Assembly (NCBI RefSeq): GCF_004355005.1
Contig: NZ_SMSJ01000022.1
Location: 1-64,000, forward strand
Direction: 5' to 3'
Origin: Dankookia rubra
GTDB lineage: Bacteria > Pseudomonadota > Alphaproteobacteria > Acetobacterales > Acetobacteraceae
DNA length: 64,000 nucleotides
The notes under the pieces were generated by a model. That model saw only the letters and a list, made by a program, of their open reading frames with translations, was not told the DNA's origin and searched no databases. Shown here one piece after another: positions 43,274 through 51,971 of this stretch. The position numbers and the translations under genes were made by a program. Every line of letters starts with the position of its first letter. Positions within the stretch are counted from its first letter, which is position 1.

Positions 43274-43873
43274 ATGCCCCTTTCGCCGCCCGCCCCGCGC
43301 GAGATGCTGCACCGCCGCGAGATCGACATCCGCGGCTGGCGGCGCGAGGACGGGCTCTACGACATCGAGGCTTACCTGCTCGACACCAAGGCCCATCCCT
43401 TCGAGAACGAGGACCGCGGTACCATCCGGCCGGGCGAGCCGCTGCACGGGCTCTGGCTGCGGCTGACGGTGCGGGAGGACATGGAGATCGTCTCGGCCGA
43501 GGCGTCCTCCGACCACACGCCCTATGCCGTCTGTCCCTCCGCCGCGCCGAATTTCGCCCGCCTCGCGGGGCTCAGGATCGGCGCCGGCTTCAACCGCGCG
43601 GTGGCCGAGCGGGTCGGCGGCGCGCTCGGCTGCACCCATCTGCGGGAGGTGCTCGGGCAGATGGCGACCGTCGCCTTCCAGACCCTCTATCCCATCCGGG
43701 CGCAGCGGGAGCGGGAGGAGACGGCGCGCATCCTGGCCGGGGGCGGGGCGGTGCCGAAGCGCCGGCCGGCCATGCTCGGCAGCTGCATCGCCTATGCGCC
43801 GGACAGCCCGGTGAGCCTGGCACGCTGGCCCTGGCTGAAGGACGCGGCGGCGAAGGACCAGGCGGCCGAGTAG
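43274..43873 (+). CDS. DUF2889 protein
   Basis: A 199-residue cytoplasmic protein of the DUF2889 family, function unknown. The family pattern is seen in MLHRREIDIRGWRREDGLYDIEAYLLDTKAHPFE, LWLRLTVREDMEIVSAEASSDHTPYAVCP and GCTHLREVLGQMATVAFQTL, with Cys and His residues that could bind a metal. It ends only three bases before the end of the convergent anmK. Confidence 0.8.
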   Translation: MPLSPPAPREMLHRREIDIRGWRREDGLYDIEAYLLDTKAHPFENEDRGTIRPGEPLHGLWLRLTVREDMEIVSAEASSDHTPYAVCPSAAPNFARLAGLRIGAGFNRAVAERVGGALGCTHLREVLGQMATVAFQTLYPIRAQREREETARILAGGGAVPKRRPAMLGSCIAYAPDSPVSLARWPWLKDAAAKDQAAE

Positions 43874-43876
43874 GCG

Positions 43877-45070
43877 CTACCTTCCGACGATCCGCCCGCC
43901 GCCGAGCGGCCGCGGCGCGCCGGTGGTGCCGGGGAAGGTCAGCGGCAGCCCGTGCCAGCAGCGCGCCGCCAGCACGCCGAAGGCCTGGGCTTCCAGCGCA
44001 TCGCCGTTCCAGCCGGCGACCTCGACCGGCCGCACCGGCGCTTCCAGCGTGCCGGCCAGCGCCCGCATCATCGCCGGGTTGCGCCGGCCGCCGCCGGCCA
44101 CCAGCCATTGCAGCGGCGGGTCGGGGAAGTGGCGGCCGGCCGCGGCGACGCAGACCGCGGCGAAGGCGACCAGCGTCGCCGCGCCATCCTGCGGCGAAAG
44201 CGCCTGCGCCCCGGCCTCCCGCAGCGCCCGGTCGAAATCCAGCCGGTCGAGCGATTTCGGCGGCGGCGCCGCCAGGTACGGGTGCGCCATCAACCGGCCG
44301 AGCACCGCGCCGTCCGGCTGCCCGGCCAGGGCCAGCAGCCCGTCCCGGTCGTAGTCGGTCTGCGCGTGCTTGCGCGCCCAGTCGTCGAGCGGCCCGTTGG
44401 CCGGGCCGGTATCGAAGGCGACCAGCGCCCCGTCGGGCCCGATCCAGGTGACGTTGCCGACCCCGCCGAGGTTCAGCACCGCCAGCGGCTTCGGCAGGCT
44501 GGCCGCGAGCACCGCATGCACCACCGGCACCAGCGGCGCGCCCTGGCCGCCGGCGGCGACGTCGGCGCTGCGGAAGTCGTGCGCGACGGGCAGCCCCGTG
44601 GCGCGGGACAGCCAAGCGGCATCGCCCACCTGCCAGGTGCGGCCGGGCGCGGCATCCCCCGGCCGGGCCGGGCGGTGCAGGATGGTCTGGCCGTGGAAGC
44701 CGACCAGGTCGGTCGCCTCGCCCAGCACCCGGGCGACCTCGGCGCGCAGCGTCGCCACCGCTTCGGCATGCCGCGCGGTCAGCCGGCGGACGCAGTCGGC
44801 CAGGAAGGGGTCGCCTTCCGCGATCTCCCCCGCGTCGCGCGAATGCGCGCCGGCAGCCACGTCGCGCGAATGCGCGCCCGCAGCCATGTCGCGCGGCTGC
44901 GCGCCGGCAACGAGGTCCAGCAGCCGCCGCAGGTCGCGGCGCAGCGCGGGTTCGTAGGGCAGGGTCAGCACCGGGCCCATCCGCCCGATCGCCTCGCCGT
45001 CCGTTTCCACCCAGGCGGCATCCACCCCGTCGAGGGAGGTGCCGCTCATCAGCCCGATGGTTCTAAGCAT
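43877..45070 (-). CDS. anmK: Anhydro-N-acetylmuramic acid kinase with an in-frame minisatellite
   Basis: Phosphorylates and hydrolyses 1,6-anhydro-MurNAc to MurNAc-6-P in cell-wall recycling. The 397 residues begin with the hallmark [22 protein letters not shown]. Further motifs are [24 protein letters not shown] and [10 protein letters not shown], of the ATP-binding sugar-kinase fold. Between residues about 52 and 80 the protein carries three copies of a 9-residue unit ([27 protein letters not shown]) encoded by 27-bp repeats and not expected in the family. Divergent from tyrS with a 69-base gap. Confidence 0.93.
   Translation of the reverse strand: MLRTIGLMSGTSLDGVDAAWVETDGEAIGRMGPVLTLPYEPALRRDLRRLLDLVAGAQPRDMAAGAHSRDVAAGAHSRDAGEIAEGDPFLADCVRRLTARHAEAVATLRAEVARVLGEATDLVGFHGQTILHRPARPGDAAPGRTWQVGDAAWLSRATGLPVAHDFRSADVAAGGQGAPLVPVVHAVLAASLPKPLAVLNLGGVGNVTWIGPDGALVAFDTGPANGPLDDWARKHAQTDYDRDGLLALAGQPDGAVLGRLMAHPYLAAPPPKSLDRLDFDRALREAGAQALSPQDGAATLVAFAAVCVAAAGRHFPDPPLQWLVAGGGRRNPAMMRALAGTLEAPVRPVEVAGWNGDALEAQAFGVLAARCWHGLPLTFPGTTGAPRPLGGGRIVGR
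44834..44914 (-). repeat. Three 27-bp tandem repeats inside anmK
   Basis: Units 44834-44860, 44861-44887 and 44888-44914. The first two differ at only two positions; the third is more diverged. They start GTCGCGCG on the plus strand. The unit is a multiple of three, so copy-number change would preserve the frame. Confidence 0.85.
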
Positions 45071-45139
45071 GCGGCCCCTATGCTAGGGGAGCCGCCCCTG
45101 CGAAGCCAGCAGGCCCTACCCGAGGATCCAGTTGTGGCG

Positions 45140-46375
45140 ATGAGCGGCCCCGAGAGCGAGTTCCTGCACCAGGCGCAGGAGCGCGGCTACATCCACCAGG
45201 TCACCGACGCGGCGGCGCTGGATGCGCGGCTGAAGGCCGGGCCGGTCTCGGGCTATATCGGCTTCGACTGCACGGCGGACAGCCTGCATGTCGGCAGCCT
45301 GCTGCAGATCATGCTGCTGCGGCTGATGCAGCGCACCGGCCACCGGCCGGTGGTGCTGATGGGCGGCGGGACCACCAAGGTCGGCGATCCCTCCTTCCGG
45401 GACGAGGCGCGGCCGCTGCTGGACGATGCGGCGATCGAGCGCAACAAGGCCGGCATCCGCCGCGTCTTCGACGCCTTCCTGAGCTTCGGCGAAGGCCCGA
45501 CGGACGCGATCATGCTGGACAATGCCGAATGGCTCGACCAGCTCCGCTACATCCCCTTCCTGCGCGAGGTCGGCCGGCACTTCTCGGTCAACCGCATGCT
45601 GACCATGGACAGCGTCCGGCTGCGGCTGGACCGCGAGCAGAACCTCTCGTTCCTCGAGTTCAACTACATGCTGCTGCAGAGCTACGACTTCGCGGAGCTG
45701 CGGCGGCGCTACGGCGTGACCCTGCAGATGGGCGGCTCCGACCAATGGGGCAACATCGTCATGGGGGCGGAGCTCTGCCGCCGGATGGACGGCGCCGAGG
45801 CCTTCGGCGTGACCACGCCGCTGATCACCAGCGCCTCGGGCGCCAAGATGGGCAAGACCGCGGCCGGCGCGGTCTGGCTCAGCGCCGAGAAGCTCAGCCC
45901 CTTCGACTACTGGCAGTTCTGGCGCAACACCGAGGATGCCGACGTGGCGCGCTTCCTCGCGCTCTTCACCGAGCTGCCGATGGACGAGGTCCGCCGGCTC
46001 GGCGCGCTGGCCGGCGCCGGGATCAACGAGGCGAAGAAGGTCCTGGCGACCGAGGCGACGGCGCTGCTGCATGGCCGCGCCGCGGCCGAGGCCGCGGCCG
46101 AGACCGCCCGCCGCGCCTTCGAGCAGGGCGAGGCGGCGGAAAGCCTGCCGAGCCTGGTGCATGCCCTGCCGGCGCCGCTGGCCGACCTGCTGGTGGCGGC
46201 GAAGCTGGTCGCCAGCAAGGGCGAGGCGCGTCGGCTGGTGGCGCAGAACGGCGTCCGGCTGAACGACGCGCCGGTCGCCGACCCGCAGCAGGCGGTGGGC
46301 CCGGGTGACCTGCGCGACGGCGCGGCCAAGCTCTCGCTCGGCCGCAAGCGGCACGTGCTGGTGCGGGCGGGCTGA
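45140..46375 (+). CDS. tyrS: Tyrosyl-tRNA synthetase
   Basis: Charges tRNA-Tyr. 411 residues with the class I fold: the HIGH-like motif HVGSL in [12 protein letters not shown], tyrosine-pocket segments ([22 protein letters not shown]), a KMSKS variant KMGKT in [11 protein letters not shown] and a C-terminal S4 RNA-binding domain ([24 protein letters not shown]). GAGGA at 45122-45126 is 13 bases before ATG 45140 and seven before an in-frame GTG at 45134, so the true start could be the GTG (two residues longer). Confidence 0.96.
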   Translation: MSGPESEFLHQAQERGYIHQVTDAAALDARLKAGPVSGYIGFDCTADSLHVGSLLQIMLLRLMQRTGHRPVVLMGGGTTKVGDPSFRDEARPLLDDAAIERNKAGIRRVFDAFLSFGEGPTDAIMLDNAEWLDQLRYIPFLREVGRHFSVNRMLTMDSVRLRLDREQNLSFLEFNYMLLQSYDFAELRRRYGVTLQMGGSDQWGNIVMGAELCRRMDGAEAFGVTTPLITSASGAKMGKTAAGAVWLSAEKLSPFDYWQFWRNTEDADVARFLALFTELPMDEVRRLGALAGAGINEAKKVLATEATALLHGRAAAEAAAETARRAFEQGEAAESLPSLVHALPAPLADLLVAAKLVASKGEARRLVAQNGVRLNDAPVADPQQAVGPGDLRDGAAKLSLGRKRHVLVRAG

Positions 46376-46391
46376 CGCTCCCGGCGCGACC

Positions 46392-46414
46392 CTGCGGGAA
46401 CCCGGGACCCGCAG
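46392..46414. terminator. Hairpin between convergent tyrS and chemoreceptor genes
   Basis: CTGCGGG (46392-46398) and CCCGCAG (46408-46414) with a 9-base loop. A bidirectional terminator candidate without a T-tract. Confidence 0.45.
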
Positions 46415-46427
46415 AAGGATGCCCGCC

Positions 46428-48155
46428 TCAGGCGGCGCGCAGCCCCTGCAGCAGCCCGGCCAGCCCGTCCCGCAGCGCGCCGCCCTGCTGCGCCACCGCA
46501 CCGGTCGCGTCGCGCAGCCCGGCCAGCGCGCCCGTCGTCTGCTCCACCCCGGCGCTGACATGGGCGATGTTGGCGGAGACGTCGTTGGTGCCCTGCGCCG
46601 CTTCGGCGACGTTGCGGGCGATCTCGCGCGTCGCCGCGCCCTGTTCCTCGACCGCCGCGGCGATGGTCGCCGAAATGCCGTCGACCTCCGCCACCACCTC
46701 GGCGATGCCCTTGATGGATTGCACCGCGCGGTCGGTCGCCGCCTGGATGGCGGCGATCTGCGCGCCGATCTCCTCGGTCGCGCGGCCGGTCTGGCTGGCC
46801 AGGGTCTTCACCTCGCTCGCCACCACGGCGAAGCCCTTGCCGGCCTCCCCGGCGCGGGCCGCCTCGATCGTCGCGTTCAGCGCCAGCAGGTTGGTCTGCC
46901 CGGCGATGTCGCCGATCAGCCGCACCACGTCGCCGATCCGCTGCGCCGCCTCGGACAGGCCGGTCACGGTCCCGTCCGCCTCCCGCGCATCCTGCACCGC
47001 GCGCCGCGCGACCTGCGCCGCCGCGGTCACCTGGCGGGTGATCTCGTTGACCGAGGAGGCCAGTTCCTCGGCCGCCGCGGCGACGGTCTGCACGTTGCTG
47101 GTCGCCTCGGTGGCGCCGGCGGCGACGGAGGCGGCGCGTTCCGCCGTGCCCTGCGCCGTGCCGTCGAGCCGGGTGATTCCGGTCTCCAGCGTGCCGACCG
47201 TGGCCGAGAGGCCCTGCACCACCGCGCCCAGTTCGCGTTCCACCCGGTCGGCCAGGTCGCGCTGCGCCTGCAGCCGCGCCGCCTCGGCCGCGGCCCGGGC
47301 GGCGGCGGCTTCCTGCTCCAGCGTCCGGGTGCGCAGCGCCGCGTTCCGCAGCACCTCGAGGCCGCGGGCGATGGCGCCCACCTCGTCCGCCCGGGCGGTC
47401 GCCTCGACCGGCGTGTCGATCCGGCCCTCGGCCAGCCCGCCGGCGGTCGCCGTCAGCCGCTTCAGCGGCCCGGTCACGCCGCGCAGCACGATCAGCAGCG
47501 CCAGGGAGGTGCCGAGCAGGATGCCGGCGAGCGAGCCGCCGATCAGCCAAGCTTGGGCACTGGCGGTTTCCGCGTGTGCCGCGGTCTTCACGGATTCGAG
47601 CATGCGGATGGCGCGCATCTGCATCTCGTTCAGCAGCTCGCCCGCCGCGTCCACCTCGGCGGCGGCGGCCATGGCGGCGCGGGTGGCCGCCTCGAGCTTC
47701 CCGGCGCGGGCCAGCGCCTGCACCTCGGCATGCACCTTCTTGTATGACCCGACGGCAGCGTCGACCTTGACCAGGTCGCGCCTGTTCTTGGGCAGGACCA
47801 GCGCGGGGCGCAGCTCGTCGAGCCGCTTCTCCAGCCGATTCAGGTGGTGGGCCGCCTTCTCCTCCCAGTGCCGGCGCTGCTCGGCCGAGAGCTCAAGCGG
47901 CAGGAACTCCACGCTGCGTACCCAGGCCACGAAATTCACGTCCGCCCGGCCGAGGACGATGCCGCGGTTGCCCACCCCTTCCAGGCTTTTTATGCTCTCG
48001 GCCTGGCGCGCGGTCGTGTGGACGGCGCCCGTGGCGATGCCCGCCGCGAGCAGGCCGAGCAGCCCGACCACGCCGAGCAGCTTCGGCGCGAGGCCGAGCC
48101 GCCAGGATGACGTCGTCCGCGAGCGATCGGCGGGAAGGGCGATGGTGGTGGACAT
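46428..48155 (-). CDS. Methyl-accepting chemotaxis protein (four-helix-bundle sensor)
   Basis: 575 residues with two membrane helices ([20 protein letters not shown] and [21 protein letters not shown]) bracketing a periplasmic helical-bundle sensor of about 150 residues. HAMP and a complete signalling hairpin follow, with the tip [20 protein letters not shown]. It ends in [11 protein letters not shown] without a CheR-binding pentapeptide. The ligand is unknown. The start at 48155 (MSTTIALP) follows CGGAG on the minus strand; a longer frame begins five codons earlier. Confidence 0.9.
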   Translation of the reverse strand: MSTTIALPADRSRTTSSWRLGLAPKLLGVVGLLGLLAAGIATGAVHTTARQAESIKSLEGVGNRGIVLGRADVNFVAWVRSVEFLPLELSAEQRRHWEEKAAHHLNRLEKRLDELRPALVLPKNRRDLVKVDAAVGSYKKVHAEVQALARAGKLEAATRAAMAAAAEVDAAGELLNEMQMRAIRMLESVKTAAHAETASAQAWLIGGSLAGILLGTSLALLIVLRGVTGPLKRLTATAGGLAEGRIDTPVEATARADEVGAIARGLEVLRNAALRTRTLEQEAAAARAAAEAARLQAQRDLADRVERELGAVVQGLSATVGTLETGITRLDGTAQGTAERAASVAAGATEATSNVQTVAAAAEELASSVNEITRQVTAAAQVARRAVQDAREADGTVTGLSEAAQRIGDVVRLIGDIAGQTNLLALNATIEAARAGEAGKGFAVVASEVKTLASQTGRATEEIGAQIAAIQAATDRAVQSIKGIAEVVAEVDGISATIAAAVEEQGAATREIARNVAEAAQGTNDVSANIAHVSAGVEQTTGALAGLRDATGAVAQQGGALRDGLAGLLQGLRAA

Positions 48156-48249
48156 GGGCACTCCGGGCACGAAGGAGGCTGCACCCTGGTGCGGAAATCT
48201 GAGGATACGGTGAATCCGCCGCGCGGCTCCGGCGGCGCTGCCCGGTCCC

Positions 48250-51200
48250 CTATCGCGCCGGCGCCCCGCCCAGACCGAACAGCCCGCGCAGGAAGCCCGG
48301 CGTCAGCGCCGCCAGCGGGTTCACCGTCACCGTCGGGTCGTCGAGCGGCCCCTGCACCCGGTAGGTCGCGGCGAAGAGGCCGCCGCCGGCCTCCGGGCTG
48401 AACAGCCGGCCGAGGATCGGCAGCCGCCCCAGCAGCGTGTTGAACACATAGGCCGGCACGATGGTGCCCTCGACCGCGGCGACCCGCTTCTCCCGCAGCA
48501 GCCTCCCCTTCGCCGTCAGCCCGAGCGAGGCGGAGAAGGCCCGCGCGTCGGTCAGCACCAGCGCCTCGGGCGTCAGGGAGAAGGGCGCGACGAGGCGGCT
48601 GAAGACCAGCCCCTTGCCGCCCTGCACCGCCTCGACCAGGCCGTAGAGCGTCATCGCCTGCAGCAGCTTGGCCAGGGCCGGGGCGTCGCGCAGGACGAAT
48701 TGCTCGAGCTCCGCGGTGCCGGCCAGCGCCGCGCCGGGGCGCAGCTGGTCGTAGTTGCCGCTGACCGAGAGCCTGCCGCCGCGGATCGAATCCGTCAGGT
48801 CCATCGCCTGCAGCAGCGCGCCGCCATCCGCCGCCGTCAGCCGCAGCAGCCGGTGCTGGCCCTGCGGCGCGAGGGTCAGGTCGAACTCGCCGCCCGCGGC
48901 GCTGCCGGTGCGGCCGGTCGCCCGCGCCTCCCGCAGCAGGCCGGCGGCATCGCTCCGCACCCGCGCCCGGGTAGCGTGCAGGTAGCGGCCCTCGCCCATC
49001 GTCATCCGCTCGAACCGCAGGTCGAGCTGCAGCGGCAGGCCGTTCTCGTCCGGCGGGCCGGCGGACGGCGGCTGGTCCTTGGTCCGGAGCACCGGCCGCA
49101 GGTCGAGCAGCGGGCCGCGCAGGTCGGCCTGCCAGGGGCCGCCGGCACGCTCCGGCCGGCGCACCTCGCCGGCGAAGCGGGAGATGCCGAGGCTGCCCTC
49201 GGCCAGCTCGAAGCGCTCCAGCCGGCCCTTCGGGCCGAAGACGCCGCGCCCGCGCAGCGCCAGGTCCGGCGTTTCCAGCAGCATCTGCTCCATGCTGCCG
49301 AGCGTCTCGCCCTGCAGCCGCAAGGTGCCCTCGAACCGGCCGGGCGTGCCGGGCGGCTTGGCCCAGTCCAGCGGCTCCACCCCCAGCCGGGCGTCGCGCA
49401 GGTCGCCGCGCAGGGCGACGCTGCCCTGGCCGCTGCGGCGGCGCTCGTAGCGCGCGTCGAGCGCCACCTGGCCATCGAGGACCTTGCCGGTCTCGACCCC
49501 GAGCGCATTGACCTGCGCCGCGTCGAACCGGCCGGTCAGGCTGCCGCGCTCGGTCACCTGGGACTGGCCGCCGTTGCGGAAGTCCATCTCGAGGTTCAGC
49601 CGCACCGGCGCGCCGACCCAGAGCGCCTGGCCGTTCAGCTTCAGCCCGTCGGTGTCCACCGCGAAGTCGAAATTGCCGCGCTCGACGTCGCGCTCGACCA
49701 GGGCGCCGGGGAGCCGGGCCTCGGTCACCCGGCCGCGGGCGCCGATCCTCAGCAGGTCCATCGGCAGGTCGGCCAGCAGCGGGAAGCTGACCGACACCCG
49801 CGCCTCGGCCTGGCCGCCGGCGGCCTGGACCTCCAGCTTGCGCCTCTCGAAGAGCTTCAGCCGGGGGTGGCGCAGCAGGGCGAAGATCTCGGGCAGCGGC
49901 CCCGTGGTCTGGCCGGTGATCTCCGCCTGCTCGCTGTCGGTGTCGAGCCCGGTGAAGCGGACGGTCGATTCCTTCAGCTCGATCCCGCCGGGCCGTCCGT
50001 CCGGCAGCGCCTGGCGGCCGCCGCGGCCGCGCAGGGTGACCCAGCCCGGGCCGAATTCGGCGCTGCCCGAGACGCCGGTCACCGGCGGCACCGGGCGCAG
50101 CCAGTGCACCGTCGCGTCCACCATCTCGACCGTGCCGGCGAGCCCGGTGAGCTCGACGCGGTCGAGCGAGGCCGGCGCCGCCGCCTGCACCTGCCAGCGG
50201 CCGTTGCGGATCAGCCCGGCGGTCAGGTTCTGCACCATCCAGTCGCGGGTATTCTCCGCCAGGCCCTTCGGCCAATAGGCGTCGAGCTCGCCGGCGGCCA
50301 GGGCATCCAGCGTCAGCCCGGCCTGCAGCTGCCAGCGTGCCCCGCCCGCCTCATCGGCCAGCCGGGCCTCGCCTTCCGCCACCAGGGTCGGCGGCGGCCG
50401 GCCGCCACCCTGCAGGGCCCCGCCAGGCGGGCGCGCGCCGACCGGGGCGGCGGGCGGCCGCAGCAACAGCCGGTCCAGCCGCAGCAGGCCGGGGGTGTAG
50501 CTGGCGGCCAGCTCCGCCGTCTCCACCGCGGCCCGGCGGCCGGCGCCGAGGTCGACGACCGCCCGGGCGAGGCCGAGCCCGAGCCGGGCGCCTTCCAGCG
50601 TGACCGCATCCAGCCCCGGCGGCACCACGAGGTCGAGCCGCGCCCGCGCCTCCCGCAACTGGCCCGAGGGCAGGCTCCGCAGCGCCAGGGCACGGGCTTC
50701 CGGCGCCAGGTCGGCCGGCCAGAGCGCGGGCAGGGTGCTGGCCTGGAAGGGCTCGGTGCCGAGGTCGAGCGCGGCGCGCCAGGCGCCGTCGCGCTGCAGC
50801 ACCTCGCCGCGCGCGGTCAGGCTCGGCCCCGGGCGCCCGGATGCCGGTCCCCCGGGGCCGGGCAGCCGCAGCACCGCCTCGCGGATCGTCAGCGCCCGGC
50901 TGCTGCCCTCGACCGTCGCGGCGAGGCCGGCGACCGGCAGCCGGCGGCCGGGGGCGAGCACGAGGGCGCCCGGCCCGGCCTCGAGCCGCGCCTGCATGCG
51001 GTCGGGCCGGGCCGCGGCGTCGAATTCGGCGCGGGCGGCCAGGGTCACCGGCGCGTCGAGCACCGCGAGCGGCGCCAGCGGCGGCCATATGCTGGCGAGT
51101 TCCGCCGGCCGCAGCGCCGGCAGCAGCAGGCCGAGCGAGATCCGCATCGGCGTGCCGCGCGCCTCGCCCGACAGCCGCACCGGCACGCTGACCGCGCCGG

Positions 51201-51954
51201 CCCGCAGCAGCGCCTCGCCTTCCCCGGCCAGCCCGCCATCCGCGGCGCGGCGCAGGTCGATATGCGGCTCCAGCAGGGTCCAGGTCAGGCCGGCGGCGGG
51301 ATCGGCCAGCACCGCCTCGCCGCCGTTGATGCGGATGCGGCGCAGCGCCGCCAGCGCGTCGCGGTCGGAGGCCGGCAGCATCAGCCCGGCCAGCAGCGTC
51401 GCCACGTCGGTCTCGGCCAGCGGCTCCGCCGCGGCGTCCTGCGACGCGGCCGAGCCAGGGGCCGCGGGGCCGAGGCCGAGGGCGATGCCGCCCTCGGTCA
51501 GCGTCGCCCGCAGCCGGGGCCGCCGCAGCTCGATCGTCGCCGGCGCGACGACGCCGCGCAGCAGGGCGCGGAAGGAAAGCGTGAAGGCCGCCTCGGGCAG
51601 GTCGATCTCGGCGCCGGCGGCCTGCAGCCGCACCGCGCGCAGCCGGATATCGAGCGGCGCGGCGGTGCCGCCGCGGAACCCCTCCCAGGCGACCGCGGCC
51701 TCGCCGATGCTCAGGCGCGCGCCCCCCGGCCGGGCATTCACCGTCGCCTCGATCCGCCGTGCGAGCTGCGGCAGGTCGAGCGGCTTCTCCGCCAGCCGCC
51801 AGGCAATGCCGCCGAGGCCGAGCAGCAGCGCGACCGCGAGGAAGACGAGGACGGCGGCGCAGCGATGCGCCCAGCGCCAGCTCCAGTGCCGCCCCGCCCC
51901 GGCCGCGCCGTTGTTCCCGGGCGGGCGAACCGCTTGACCTGGGGCGGCGCTCAC
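48250..51954 (-). CDS. AsmA/YhdP-like bridge-type lipid-transfer protein
   Basis: 1234 residues, anchored by one N-terminal helix ([22 protein letters not shown]) and otherwise periplasmic beta-rich sequence. It fits the DUF3971/AsmA_2 proteins now viewed as bridge-like carriers of phospholipid to the outer membrane. The C-terminal AsmA-like part is visible near [25 protein letters not shown] and [22 protein letters not shown], ending [21 protein letters not shown]. The start is GTG 51954, with GGAGGG close upstream on the minus strand. It is divergent from glnE, whose start is 17 bases away. Confidence 0.87.
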   Translation of the reverse strand: MSAAPGQAVRPPGNNGAAGAGRHWSWRWAHRCAAVLVFLAVALLLGLGGIAWRLAEKPLDLPQLARRIEATVNARPGGARLSIGEAAVAWEGFRGGTAAPLDIRLRAVRLQAAGAEIDLPEAAFTLSFRALLRGVVAPATIELRRPRLRATLTEGGIALGLGPAAPGSAASQDAAAEPLAETDVATLLAGLMLPASDRDALAALRRIRINGGEAVLADPAAGLTWTLLEPHIDLRRAADGGLAGEGEALLRAGAVSVPVRLSGEARGTPMRISLGLLLPALRPAELASIWPPLAPLAVLDAPVTLAARAEFDAAARPDRMQARLEAGPGALVLAPGRRLPVAGLAATVEGSSRALTIREAVLRLPGPGGPASGRPGPSLTARGEVLQRDGAWRAALDLGTEPFQASTLPALWPADLAPEARALALRSLPSGQLREARARLDLVVPPGLDAVTLEGARLGLGLARAVVDLGAGRRAAVETAELAASYTPGLLRLDRLLLRPPAAPVGARPPGGALQGGGRPPPTLVAEGEARLADEAGGARWQLQAGLTLDALAAGELDAYWPKGLAENTRDWMVQNLTAGLIRNGRWQVQAAAPASLDRVELTGLAGTVEMVDATVHWLRPVPPVTGVSGSAEFGPGWVTLRGRGGRQALPDGRPGGIELKESTVRFTGLDTDSEQAEITGQTTGPLPEIFALLRHPRLKLFERRKLEVQAAGGQAEARVSVSFPLLADLPMDLLRIGARGRVTEARLPGALVERDVERGNFDFAVDTDGLKLNGQALWVGAPVRLNLEMDFRNGGQSQVTERGSLTGRFDAAQVNALGVETGKVLDGQVALDARYERRRSGQGSVALRGDLRDARLGVEPLDWAKPPGTPGRFEGTLRLQGETLGSMEQMLLETPDLALRGRGVFGPKGRLERFELAEGSLGISRFAGEVRRPERAGGPWQADLRGPLLDLRPVLRTKDQPPSAGPPDENGLPLQLDLRFERMTMGEGRYLHATRARVRSDAAGLLREARATGRTGSAAGGEFDLTLAPQGQHRLLRLTAADGGALLQAMDLTDSIRGGRLSVSGNYDQLRPGAALAGTAELEQFVLRDAPALAKLLQAMTLYGLVEAVQGGKGLVFSRLVAPFSLTPEALVLTDARAFSASLGLTAKGRLLREKRVAAVEGTIVPAYVFNTLLGRLPILGRLFSPEAGGGLFAATYRVQGPLDDPTVTVNPLAALTPGFLRGLFGLGGAPAR

Positions 51955-51971
51955 GCCTTCCCTCCGGGATC

